Part shown: piece by piece, positions 32,537-40,449 of the stretch
Numbering within the stretch: the first letter of the stretch is position 1
Layout: each line of letters begins with the position of its first letter
Assembly (NCBI GenBank): GCA_014653385.1
Contig: JACWER010000001.1
Location: forward strand, 1-64,000
From: Pelagibacterales bacterium SAG-MED50
Lineage (GTDB): Bacteria; Pseudomonadota; Alphaproteobacteria; Pelagibacterales; Pelagibacteraceae
DNA: 64,000 bases
Direction of reading: 5' to 3'
The notes under the pieces: model-generated
Seen by the model: the letters and a program-made list of their open reading frames with translations, nothing else
What the model was told of the DNA's origin: nothing
Database searches by the model: none
Program-made: the position numbers and the translations under genes

Positions 32537-33418
32537 TTAATTATTTTTACCAACAAGAGTTTCATAACTAGCAGATAAATCTTTAATTAAATCACAGACT
32601 TCAAAATTATTATCTAGAATATTTCCTACAGGTGTAATTTCTGCTGCAGTACCTGTTATAAAACAACCTTTAAAATTTGAGAGTTCATTAGGAGATATTT
32701 TTCTTTCATTTATTTTAATATTTTTTGATTTTGCTAAATCAATAACAGTTTTTCTAGTGATACCATCTAAAAATGAGTCCGGTATTGGTGTGTGTAATTC
32801 ATTATTTTTATCTTTAAAAAAAATATTAGCACTTGTTGCTTCTGCTATGTTTCCTTCATGATCCAACATTAAAGAATCTGTATACCCATCTTTTTCTGCT
32901 TGGTGTTTTGAAAGTGTACAGATCATATATAAACCAGCAGCCTTACTTTCCCAAGGTGATGAATTTTGTGGTGGTCTTTGCCACTTTGAAATATTTAATT
33001 TTATGCCTTTTAACTTTAGTTCAGGATCAAAATATGTTGGCCATTCCCATATCGCTATTGCAACATTAATTTTAGTATTTTGAGCAGAAACACCCATCAT
33101 TTCACTACCCCTCCAAACAAATGGTCTTATATATCCATTTTGAATATCCTGGTCAGAAACAAGTTTTTTTGTAGCATCCATAATTTCGTTAGCTGAGTAT
33201 GGAATTTTCATATCTAAAATTTTTGCAGAATTGAAAAGTCTATCAGTGTGTTCTTCTAGTTTAAAAATTTTTGTATTGTATACTCTTAAGCCTTCAAAAA
33301 CTAAGCTAGCATAATGCATTCCATGACTAATGATATGTACTCTAGCATCTTGCCACTCACATAATTCATTATTAAACCAAATTTTTCCAGATCTTTTATC
33401 AAAAGGTAATTGTTGCAT
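32537..33418 (-). CDS. Branched-chain aminotransferase-family PLP enzyme
   Basis: A 293-residue class IV aminotransferase (IlvE type). The PLP lysine lies in SPWESKAAGLYMICTLSK, followed by DSLMLDHEGNIAEATSANIFF and the phosphate-binding region DGITRKTVIDLAKS. It closely follows the IlvE pattern (GMHYASLVFEGLRVYN, YIRPFVWRGSEMMG). It may be the general branched-chain aminotransferase. Because it is the last gene of the compact operon starting at the peptidase E gene, it may instead supply or remove an amino group in that pathway. Confidence 0.85.
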   Translation of the reverse strand: MQQLPFDKRSGKIWFNNELCEWQDARVHIISHGMHYASLVFEGLRVYNTKIFKLEEHTDRLFNSAKILDMKIPYSANEIMDATKKLVSDQDIQNGYIRPFVWRGSEMMGVSAQNTKINVAIAIWEWPTYFDPELKLKGIKLNISKWQRPPQNSSPWESKAAGLYMICTLSKHQAEKDGYTDSLMLDHEGNIAEATSANIFFKDKNNELHTPIPDSFLDGITRKTVIDLAKSKNIKINERKISPNELSNFKGCFITGTAAEITPVGNILDNNFEVCDLIKDLSASYETLVGKNN

Positions 33419-33426
33419 ATTAAAAT

Positions 33427-34551
33427 TTATTCTACAGTTTCAATAATTGTTGCAATGCCCATTCCAAGACCAATACATTGGGTAGCTAACGCGTATTTTT
33501 TATTTTCTCTTCTTAATAACTGAGCTGCTTTTCCAGTAATTCTTGCACCAGTTGCTCCAAGTGGATGGCCCAGTGCTAATGCACCACCATCTAAGTTAAT
33601 TTTGTTAGGATCTATTTGTAAATCTTTTATGCAAGCTAATGATTGTGATGCAAATGCTTCATTTAATTCTACAATATCAATATCATTCATTTTTAATTTA
33701 GCTCTCTGCAATGCTTTATGTGAAGCTCCAATTGGTCCTAATCCCATTGTATCAGCTTTACATCCTTGAACAGCAGTAGACACAATTCTTGCTAAAATTT
33801 CTAAATTATTATCTTTAGCATATTGTTCTTCACAAATTAAAGTAGCAGCAGCACCATCTGTAAGAGGCGATGATGTAGCAGCAGTTACTGTTCCATTTTG
33901 ATCAAATGCTAATTTTAAACTATCTAATTTCTCTTGATTGCTATTAGGTCTAATATTACTGTCGTGAGAACAATTTCCAATAGAGACAATTTCATTATTA
34001 AAATTACCTTTTGACTGTGCGTCAAATGCTTTTTTATGACTTGATATTGCAAATTCTTGCTGCTCTGTTCTTGAAATAGAATATTGTTTCGCAACATTTT
34101 CAGCAGTAGTGCCCATTGTAAAATAAACATTTGGATTTTCAGTTTCAGTGTATGGATATGGCATAGGATCAAAACCAGTAGTTACTCTAGTCATACTTTC
34201 AACACCTCCACAAATAAAAACTTTTCCAGATCCCATTGCTATTTTTCCTGCAGCTATGTGAATAGCTTCCATAGATGATCCACACCATCTATCTACTGTC
34301 ATCCCAGAAGTTTTGATATCCATATTAGTTAAAAAAGTTACTAGTTTACCAATATTAAAACACTGTTCTCCAGTTTGAAATGCGCATCCAATTACAATGT
34401 CTTCTATATCGCTTTTATTAATTTTAGTTTTTGAAACAAGATTGCTTACAATTTCAGCAAGCAAATTAACTGGCTTCACATCAATTAATTCTCCTTTTCT
34501 TGCCATTGTAAAAGGTGACCTTGAATAACCTGCTATAACTGCTTTAAACAT
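33427..34551 (-). CDS. Thiolase family acetyl-CoA acyltransferase
   Basis: A 374-residue degradative-type thiolase. The nucleophilic cysteine is in TVDRWCGSSMEAIHIAAG, the catalytic histidine in ALALGHPLGATGAR and the second cysteine in ATQCIGLGMG. The NEAFAS block is intact. Thiolases split 3-ketoacyl-CoA into acetyl-CoA and a shorter acyl-CoA, or run backwards. It lies 17 bases after the DmdA-like gene and 8 bases before the aminotransferase gene on the same strand, so it belongs to this operon and suggests CoA esters occur in the pathway. Confidence 0.9.
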   Translation of the reverse strand: MFKAVIAGYSRSPFTMARKGELIDVKPVNLLAEIVSNLVSKTKINKSDIEDIVIGCAFQTGEQCFNIGKLVTFLTNMDIKTSGMTVDRWCGSSMEAIHIAAGKIAMGSGKVFICGGVESMTRVTTGFDPMPYPYTETENPNVYFTMGTTAENVAKQYSISRTEQQEFAISSHKKAFDAQSKGNFNNEIVSIGNCSHDSNIRPNSNQEKLDSLKLAFDQNGTVTAATSSPLTDGAAATLICEEQYAKDNNLEILARIVSTAVQGCKADTMGLGPIGASHKALQRAKLKMNDIDIVELNEAFASQSLACIKDLQIDPNKINLDGGALALGHPLGATGARITGKAAQLLRRENKKYALATQCIGLGMGIATIIETVE

Positions 34552-34568
34552 AAAGAATATATAGCTAT

Positions 34569-35714
34569 TTAATCTGGAAATGGCAAAGATGTTATCGTCC
34601 CATTTCTTTTCTCACCATCAAGAGTTTGGATAAATACACTTTCTCCAACATTCCAGTATTTTTTCAAAATCATAGATAAACCAATATTTTTTTTAATTCT
34701 AGGAGAAAAAATTCCTGAAGTTATCTGTCCGATTTTCTTATTATCTTTTGAGAGCACTTTTAATGGTTGTCCGGTTGCTGGACATGGATCGCCATCAAAA
34801 ATAATTCCCATCATTTTTTGTTTAACACCTTCATTTTTAATTTTTGTTAAAGCTTGTTTTCCAATAAAGTCGTGTGACACATCATCTTTACAATATTTTT
34901 CTAGATTACATTCAAGGGGATTATTCTCTCCTGTAAAATCATTGCCATAAGACATAAGCCCTCCTTCAATTCTATCAATTAAGTTAGGACAACCTGGTGA
35001 AATATTAAATTTTTTACCAGCTTCCCAAATTGTATTCCAAAGTTTTTCACCCATTTCAACTTTATCAAAATAGTTATCATGTACTTTAAAATAAATTTCA
35101 AAACCATCTTGCTTGCTGTATCCCGATCTTGCAATAACTTGTTTAGTTCCTTCAAAATCAACTATTCTAAAATTGAAAAACTTAATTTTTTTTATTTCTT
35201 CACCAAATATTGAAGCTAGAAGCTTTTCTGATTTTGGACCCTGAACTGCCAAAGGATAAACATCAGGTTCTTCAATGATTACGTCTAAGTTTAATCCCAA
35301 AGCATATCCTTTAGCCCATAATAAGATATCAGAATCAGCTATTGAGATCCAAAACATATCATCATCTAGTTTAAGTAAAACAGGATCATTTATCATACCA
35401 GCATTTTCATTTAGCATTGGTATATAAAAACATTTTCCTATTTCCATATTTTTTATTGAACGAGGTGTTAATTTTTGAATCAGTGTAGCGGCATCAGGAC
35501 CACTTATTTGAACTTGTCTTTGACAAGAGACGTCCCAAATTTGAACCTCTTTACTCAAATGCCAGTAATCTTCTTCAACAGTATTTTTATACCCTTTTGG
35601 TAAAAGCATATGATTTACTACTGTAAAATCTGAGACACCATGTTCTTCAACTCGATTGGTATATGGAGTTCTTCTTATTCTTCGAGACATATTTAATTTT
35701 ATATTTTTTGACAT
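34569..35714 (-). CDS. DmdA-like tetrahydrofolate-dependent demethylase (GcvT family)
   Basis: A 381-residue GcvT-family protein. It closely follows the Pelagibacter DMSP demethylase pattern as I remember it: MSRRIRRTPYTNRVEEHGV, VQIWDVSCQRQVQISG, DPVLLKLDDDMFWISIADSD, SPGCPNLIDRIEGGLMSYGND. Differences lie near the presumed substrate pocket, where SGYSKQDGFEIYF replaces the SGWSKQGGYEVYV recalled from DmdA. It should transfer a methyl group from a sulfonium or amine to tetrahydrofolate. DMSP is possible, but a related methylated compound is equally likely given the unusual operon (FMN oxidase, ThDP enzyme, thiolase). It lies 21 bases behind the transthyretin-like gene. Confidence 0.78.
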   Translation of the reverse strand: MSKNIKLNMSRRIRRTPYTNRVEEHGVSDFTVVNHMLLPKGYKNTVEEDYWHLSKEVQIWDVSCQRQVQISGPDAATLIQKLTPRSIKNMEIGKCFYIPMLNENAGMINDPVLLKLDDDMFWISIADSDILLWAKGYALGLNLDVIIEEPDVYPLAVQGPKSEKLLASIFGEEIKKIKFFNFRIVDFEGTKQVIARSGYSKQDGFEIYFKVHDNYFDKVEMGEKLWNTIWEAGKKFNISPGCPNLIDRIEGGLMSYGNDFTGENNPLECNLEKYCKDDVSHDFIGKQALTKIKNEGVKQKMMGIIFDGDPCPATGQPLKVLSKDNKKIGQITSGIFSPRIKKNIGLSMILKKYWNVGESVFIQTLDGEKRNGTITSLPFPD

Positions 35715-35735
35715 AAGGAATTAATTATTTAATAA

Positions 35736-36071
35736 TTATTGAGACCACCAAATTGAATAACCGTTTGGTGATATAATTATTGGTAGGTGATATTTTTTTT
35801 CTGGATCTTCCATTCTAAATTTTATTATTATTTCAGAGACAATTTTTTTTTTAGAAAAATAATCTGCTGTTTTGCAAACCATTTCATAATCACATCCACA
35901 GTCATCATTTGAAAGTTCGAAATCTTTTAAAATTCTTCCTCCATCATCTGTTTCAGTTTCAAAAAATATTTTTTTAATTCCTGAGGAATTAATTTGATTA
36001 ATTATTACTTTAACACCACTCGCATGAGTTCCATCTACTGAATTTAGTAAGTGTGAAGATATAGTTGCCAT
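35736..36071 (-). CDS. Transthyretin-like / 5-hydroxyisourate hydrolase-fold protein with altered C-terminus
   Basis: A 111-residue protein of the HIU hydrolase family. Typical parts are ISSHLLNSVDGTHASGVKV (first active-site His), the GGRI arginine and KYHLPIIISPNGYS (second His). The family's terminal YRGS tetrapeptide, whose serine helps catalysis, is replaced by WWSQ after GYSI. There are no other uric-acid genes in the window. Located inside an operon of unrelated catabolic enzymes (4 bases after the ThDP gene), it is probably a repurposed hydrolase acting on a cyclic or ester-like intermediate. Confidence 0.8.
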   Translation of the reverse strand: MATISSHLLNSVDGTHASGVKVIINQINSSGIKKIFFETETDDGGRILKDFELSNDDCGCDYEMVCKTADYFSKKKIVSEIIIKFRMEDPEKKYHLPIIISPNGYSIWWSQ

Positions 36072-36075
36072 ATAT

Positions 36076-37818
36076 TTATTCTATTGATGCTTTATCTCTT
36101 TTATCACTAACAGCAGCAACTATTGGGCTAATAACACCTTTTGCTTTTACATTGATGCATGCAGTTTTTCCACTTTCTATTGCTCTTTTCAATGCTGGAG
36201 CTAATTGCTCTCTTTTTGTAACTAATTCTCCATGACCTCCAAAACCCTCAAAAATTTTGTGAAAAGGTATATCTCTGAAGTCAGTTGCAAAATGTTTTCC
36301 ACTTTCAAATAATCTTTCTTGTTGTTGTGAAATACAATCTAAACCACCATTATTATCAATTACTACTACAATAGGTTTATTTTCTTGAAAAGCAGCCTCT
36401 ATAGATAATCCTCCAGATAAAAAAGCTCCATCTCCACTTATTAAGATAACATTAGAGTCAGGGTTTATATTTTTCGCAGAAAGTGCAAATGGAACACCAA
36501 CACCCAACATACTAAATGTTCCAGGGTGAAGAATTCCACCTATTTTTTTTCCTTTTGATCCAGCAATATTTATTGCAATTTCAGACCAGAAGTGAGTGTT
36601 ACCTCCGTCAATGACTAACCAATCTTTTTCGCCAATAGCATCTTGAACATCCAAAGCTAATTGTAATGGATGCATTTTACCTCCGTTAGTTTCAGCCTCT
36701 TTCGTTTCTTTACTTAAATCTTCTAAAGTTTTATCAACCCATTCTTGTTTTTTGGTTCGGTTAAGATCAAACCATTCGTTACTTAAATTCCATTTATTAT
36801 TTGATTTAAGTTTATTTAATGTGTCAAAAAAAACTCCTGGATCACATAATAAATTTATATCTGCAGCTCTATTAAGTTCTATTTCTTCATGAGATCCATT
36901 AATACATACAAGTTTAGTGGACTTAGGAAAAAGTGGTGGGTTTCCAAAATTCATTTGATTGTCTAATCTAGCCCCAACCATCAATACCAAATCAGATTCA
37001 TGTAATGCAAATTTTGAAGGTGGATACTGATGTATATCTGCTAAACCCATGTAGGCATTAGCTTCTTCCCCAAGTAATTTTTGATGATAAGGAATATTAA
37101 ATATTGGAATTTTTAAATTATTTCCTGCTTCTTCTAATTTTTTTTCAGAACTAGACCACCAAATTCCATGACCACCAATTAAAACTGGTTTTTTTGAATT
37201 ACAAGCAAGCTCTAATATTTCTGAAATTTGCATTGGATCAGGCCAAGCTTTTACAGTTGGTTTTGTTTGATGAGAAAAAGGTCTTTCTTCAAGTCCTGCA
37301 TCTTCAGAAAAAGATGAAAACATAATGTCGACCGGCATACTTAAATGTACTGCACCAGGATATCCATTTGTTGCAATCTTATATGCTTTATCTACAAATT
37401 CTCTAATTCTATTTCCATCAGTTATGCTTGCGCTGTATTTTGTTAAAGGTGCTGCAATTGCAACATCATCAATTTCTTTAAATCCTCCAGAGCCTTGTCT
37501 TTTTAAACTACTTGAACCAGTTATAAATATTACAGGTGATCTTTCGCCCCAAGCTTCCATCATTGACGGAACTGCATTTGCAAACCCTTCAGGACCAACA
37601 AGACAAACTGCAGGTTTTCTTGTAATTCTTGTATGACCGTCAGCTATATGACCTGCTACCTGTTCATGAGGACAATTAATTACTTCCATTTGGCACTCCA
37701 TAAACCCCTCTAAAGCGGGATTACAGAACCCACCAGATAATGTAAAAACATGCTGAATACCTTTATCTTTTAAAGCTCTAGCGATAAGGGAGCCACCTCT
37801 TATTTTTTTTTCTGACAT
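36076..37818 (-). CDS. Thiamine-diphosphate enzyme (acetolactate synthase / 2-hydroxyacyl-CoA lyase-like)
   Basis: A 580-residue three-domain ThDP enzyme. The catalytic glutamate lies in CPHEQVAGHIADGHTR near residue 53. The ThDP-binding motif starts with ISGDGAFLSGGLSIEA and ends with IDNNGG in the C-terminal third. The last part FGGHGELVTKREQLAPAL is typical of the family. It lacks its own small regulatory subunit and is not placed with isoleucine/valine genes, so it is not the obvious biosynthetic IlvB. Lying 4 bases after an FMN 2-hydroxyacid oxidase gene, it probably decarboxylates or cleaves the 2-keto acid or acyl-CoA made there. Confidence 0.85.
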   Translation of the reverse strand: MSEKKIRGGSLIARALKDKGIQHVFTLSGGFCNPALEGFMECQMEVINCPHEQVAGHIADGHTRITRKPAVCLVGPEGFANAVPSMMEAWGERSPVIFITGSSSLKRQGSGGFKEIDDVAIAAPLTKYSASITDGNRIREFVDKAYKIATNGYPGAVHLSMPVDIMFSSFSEDAGLEERPFSHQTKPTVKAWPDPMQISEILELACNSKKPVLIGGHGIWWSSSEKKLEEAGNNLKIPIFNIPYHQKLLGEEANAYMGLADIHQYPPSKFALHESDLVLMVGARLDNQMNFGNPPLFPKSTKLVCINGSHEEIELNRAADINLLCDPGVFFDTLNKLKSNNKWNLSNEWFDLNRTKKQEWVDKTLEDLSKETKEAETNGGKMHPLQLALDVQDAIGEKDWLVIDGGNTHFWSEIAINIAGSKGKKIGGILHPGTFSMLGVGVPFALSAKNINPDSNVILISGDGAFLSGGLSIEAAFQENKPIVVVIDNNGGLDCISQQQERLFESGKHFATDFRDIPFHKIFEGFGGHGELVTKREQLAPALKRAIESGKTACINVKAKGVISPIVAAVSDKRDKASIE

Positions 37819-37822
37819 ATTT

Positions 37823-38977
37823 TTAGTATTTCATATTTTGAATAAATTTTTTAGCAATAATTTCTGACGAGACATCATTTATATCAGTTAAACCAACTAA
37901 ACCTAGTGCGGTACTTAATTCATCTTTTATAATATCTAAAATTCTTCTTAATCCTTTTTCACCATCAGCTCCGATACCATACATTAGAGGTCTTCCTAGC
38001 ATTACATAATTTGCCCCCAGCGCTAAGGCTCTAATTATGTCACTTCCTCCTCTTACTCCGCTATCAAACAATAAAGGGAATTCTTTACCTAATGCATTTC
38101 TTATCAAAGGTAATGCTTCGATTGCTGCAGTCGCACTATCTAATTGTCTTCCACCATGGTTTGATACTTGTATAGCATCAACCCCTTCAGCTTTAATTTT
38201 TAAAGCATCTTCTGGTGACATTACTCCTTTAATTATTAATTTTCCTTTCCAAGCATCTCTTACTCTTTTTAGAGTTCCCCAATCTGTAGCTCCTCTGCTT
38301 TCACTTCTTACAAATTTGTTACCATTCTTTGAGGTTTCATAGTTCATTGGTTTTGGAATACCCCCTAGTAAAGTTGATAAAGACCAATGAGGATGAGTTA
38401 CAAAATCGAACATTTGTTTAGGACCTATTTTAAAAGGGACTGTAAAACCATTTTTATTATCCTTAGCTCTTCTAAATTGAATTGGAACATCCACAGTTAG
38501 TATTGCTACTTTATAACCTGTAAGTTCTGCTCTTTGTAAAAGCTCCATTACAAAATCTTCTTGGAAATTATATAATTGAATCCAAGATCTACCTTCTGAT
38601 AATTCATACATTTTTTCTAAAGATGTTGAGGAAGCCATAGACACACATGCAGGCACATTATTTACAATACTTTCTTTAGCTAACATTTTATCTGCACCAG
38701 TCCAGGTTAGGTTACACATACCCATTGGTGAAAAACCAAATGGCTGATCAAACTCAATTTCTAAAAATTTTGTTTTTAAATTTCTATTTTCAACATTTCT
38801 TAAAACTTTTGGTTCAAGTCTAATTTGATCTAAAGCTGTACTATTAATTTCACAAAGTTTTTCATCACCTGAAGCACCATCTACAAAATCAAACATTAAC
38901 TTAGGCATTCTTTTTTTTGCTAAACTTCTTGCATCTTCGATACTATGAATTTTTTTACTTGCAGTTATATTGTTCAT
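37823..38977 (-). CDS. FMN-dependent alpha-hydroxy-acid oxidase/dehydrogenase
   Basis: A 384-residue TIM-barrel flavoenzyme of the lactate dehydrogenase (LldD)/glycolate oxidase/mandelate dehydrogenase family. Its N-terminal half contains RLEPKVLRNVENRN and SPMGMCNLTW. The active-site histidine and arginine are in VSNHGGRQLD, and FMN phosphate binding is in DSGVRGGSDI and YVMLGRPLMYG. It oxidises a 2-hydroxy acid to a 2-keto acid. Its start overlaps the end of the peptidase E gene by 4 bases, and the ThDP enzyme gene follows after 4 bases, so oxidation followed by decarboxylation is suggested. Confidence 0.9.
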   Translation of the reverse strand: MNNITASKKIHSIEDARSLAKKRMPKLMFDFVDGASGDEKLCEINSTALDQIRLEPKVLRNVENRNLKTKFLEIEFDQPFGFSPMGMCNLTWTGADKMLAKESIVNNVPACVSMASSTSLEKMYELSEGRSWIQLYNFQEDFVMELLQRAELTGYKVAILTVDVPIQFRRAKDNKNGFTVPFKIGPKQMFDFVTHPHWSLSTLLGGIPKPMNYETSKNGNKFVRSESRGATDWGTLKRVRDAWKGKLIIKGVMSPEDALKIKAEGVDAIQVSNHGGRQLDSATAAIEALPLIRNALGKEFPLLFDSGVRGGSDIIRALALGANYVMLGRPLMYGIGADGEKGLRRILDIIKDELSTALGLVGLTDINDVSSEIIAKKFIQNMKY

Positions 38978-39663
38978 CTATTTTTTATGTATTCTTTAAG
39001 ATTAATTTTTTTATTTTTATCTAAAAAATAAGCACCTTGATTATCTACGGTAGAATAAACTTCAGTTGGTTTTCCGTCAATAAAAACTACTGCTACACCA
39101 TCATCTATAGCAATCCCATTAGGCAATTTGTTATTTTTAATATTTAATTTAAATTCATTAATTCTCTCAATATTAGATGAGTGAGGCGTACAACTTCCTT
39201 CTATTAAATTGATCCCTTTTAATGGTTTAAAACCAAGTCCCTTAGAATCTGACAATATCCAATCGAACCAACAAACAGCACCAGCACTAACACCAGACAA
39301 TATTATTCCTTTTTCATAAGCAATTTTAAATAATTGTTCAAAATTATTTTTCCTCCAAATTTCTAACATAAATGAAGTATTACCACCCCCAACATAAACC
39401 AAATCTTTACTGAGTAACCATTCAGAAAAACTATTTACACTTGATGTAAGATTAAAATGAGATAGTTCAGAATTATTATTTTCAAATTTTTTATAAAAAT
39501 TTTCTATTTTTTCATCATCATCTTTGCTAGCTGTAGCTAAAAAACCAATATCGTTTTTTGTTTTCTTTAATTGACTTAAAATAAAAAGATCTAAATTTTT
39601 GTCTGACTCAGGTGTAACCCCAACACCACCTATTGCGATTATTTTTTTTTCTATTTCATTCAT
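38974..39663 (-). CDS. Peptidase E-like serine hydrolase (S51 family)
   Basis: A 229-residue protein of the dipeptidase E/cyanophycinase group. The nucleophile is in LSGVSAGAVCWFDW, preceded by the LVYVGGGNTSFMLEIW strand, and SCTPHSSN follows. There is no signal peptide, so it is cytoplasmic. The family removes N-terminal aspartyl or related residues from small peptides. It begins the compact operon on the minus strand, suggesting that the pathway starts from, or passes through, a dipeptide-like or amino-acyl conjugate. It diverges from the binding-protein-fold gene across 57 bases. Confidence 0.85.
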   Translation of the reverse strand: MNEIEKKIIAIGGVGVTPESDKNLDLFILSQLKKTKNDIGFLATASKDDDEKIENFYKKFENNNSELSHFNLTSSVNSFSEWLLSKDLVYVGGGNTSFMLEIWRKNNFEQLFKIAYEKGIILSGVSAGAVCWFDWILSDSKGLGFKPLKGINLIEGSCTPHSSNIERINEFKLNIKNNKLPNGIAIDDGVAVVFIDGKPTEVYSTVDNQGAYFLDKNKKINLKEYIKNR

Positions 39664-39720
39664 TTAATTAAATTTAATAAACTTAAATTAATATATAGTA
39701 TTTTATAAATAAAATTTCTA

Positions 39721-40449
39721 ATGAATGATTTTATATCAAAAAAAATAGCTCCAACAGGAGAGCTACGTGTAGGTTTGAATATGAGTAATTTTTTACTTGT
39801 TAATTCGAAAGATGCAAATGGATTACCAGATGGTGTATCTCCAGATATTGGAAAAAAACTTGCTGAAGAACTTAATATAAATTGTAAATTGGTTCAATTT
39901 GAGAGACCAGGGTTATTAGCTGATGCAGTTGATGATGATAAATGGGATATTGGTAATATAGCTTATGAGAAGGAGAGGAGTAAAACTATCAATTTTAGCA
40001 ATCCATATGTGAATATTGACGCTAATTTTATTTTTAGGAATAAATACAACTTTATGAGCAATGAAGAAATTAATTCTTCAGGTATTAAGATTGCAGTAGT
40101 TGAAAGAAGTGCATATGATTTATGGCTATCAGATAACTTTAAAAACGCTGAATTAATTAAAGTAAAAACAATAGATAGCTCACATAAATTATTTAGAGAA
40201 GGTAGTGTAGATGTTCTAGCTGGCTTAAAACCAAAGCTTTTAGAAGAACTTGAAATAAATGATGATTTTAAAATAATATCAAATCCATTTACTTATATAA
40301 AACAATCAGTTGGTATTAAAAAAGGTAATCCTGAAATATTAGATTTTTTAAATGATTTTATTTCAAAACTTATTAAAGAGGGTTATGTAGAAAGTTTATT
40401 AAAAAAACATAACGTTCAAAACAAATTGAGTATTCCTAAAATTAATTAG
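39721..40449 (+). CDS. Binding-protein-fold protein (SBP_bac_3) without signal peptide
   Basis: A 242-residue protein of the amino-acid-binding (type II, SBP_bac_3) fold: TGELRVGLNMSNFLLV, PDGVSPDIGKKLAEELN, KWDIGNIAYEKERSKTINFS, and a later SSHKLFREGSVDVLAG. It starts directly at the first strand, with no leader, transmembrane segment or lipobox, so it appears cytoplasmic unless a start was lost. It stands alone between two divergent or convergent catabolic genes and has no permease partner. The fold is also used by enzymes such as cyclohexadienyl dehydratase, so it could be an enzyme or an intracellular sensor. Confidence 0.8.
   Translation: MNDFISKKIAPTGELRVGLNMSNFLLVNSKDANGLPDGVSPDIGKKLAEELNINCKLVQFERPGLLADAVDDDKWDIGNIAYEKERSKTINFSNPYVNIDANFIFRNKYNFMSNEEINSSGIKIAVVERSAYDLWLSDNFKNAELIKVKTIDSSHKLFREGSVDVLAGLKPKLLEELEINDDFKIISNPFTYIKQSVGIKKGNPEILDFLNDFISKLIKEGYVESLLKKHNVQNKLSIPKIN

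Noticed and set aside
36076-37818. The ThDP enzyme as the biosynthetic acetolactate synthase large subunit IlvB
   Set aside because: There is no small subunit or other isoleucine/valine gene alongside, and the partner genes are an FMN oxidase and a transthyretin-like protein.
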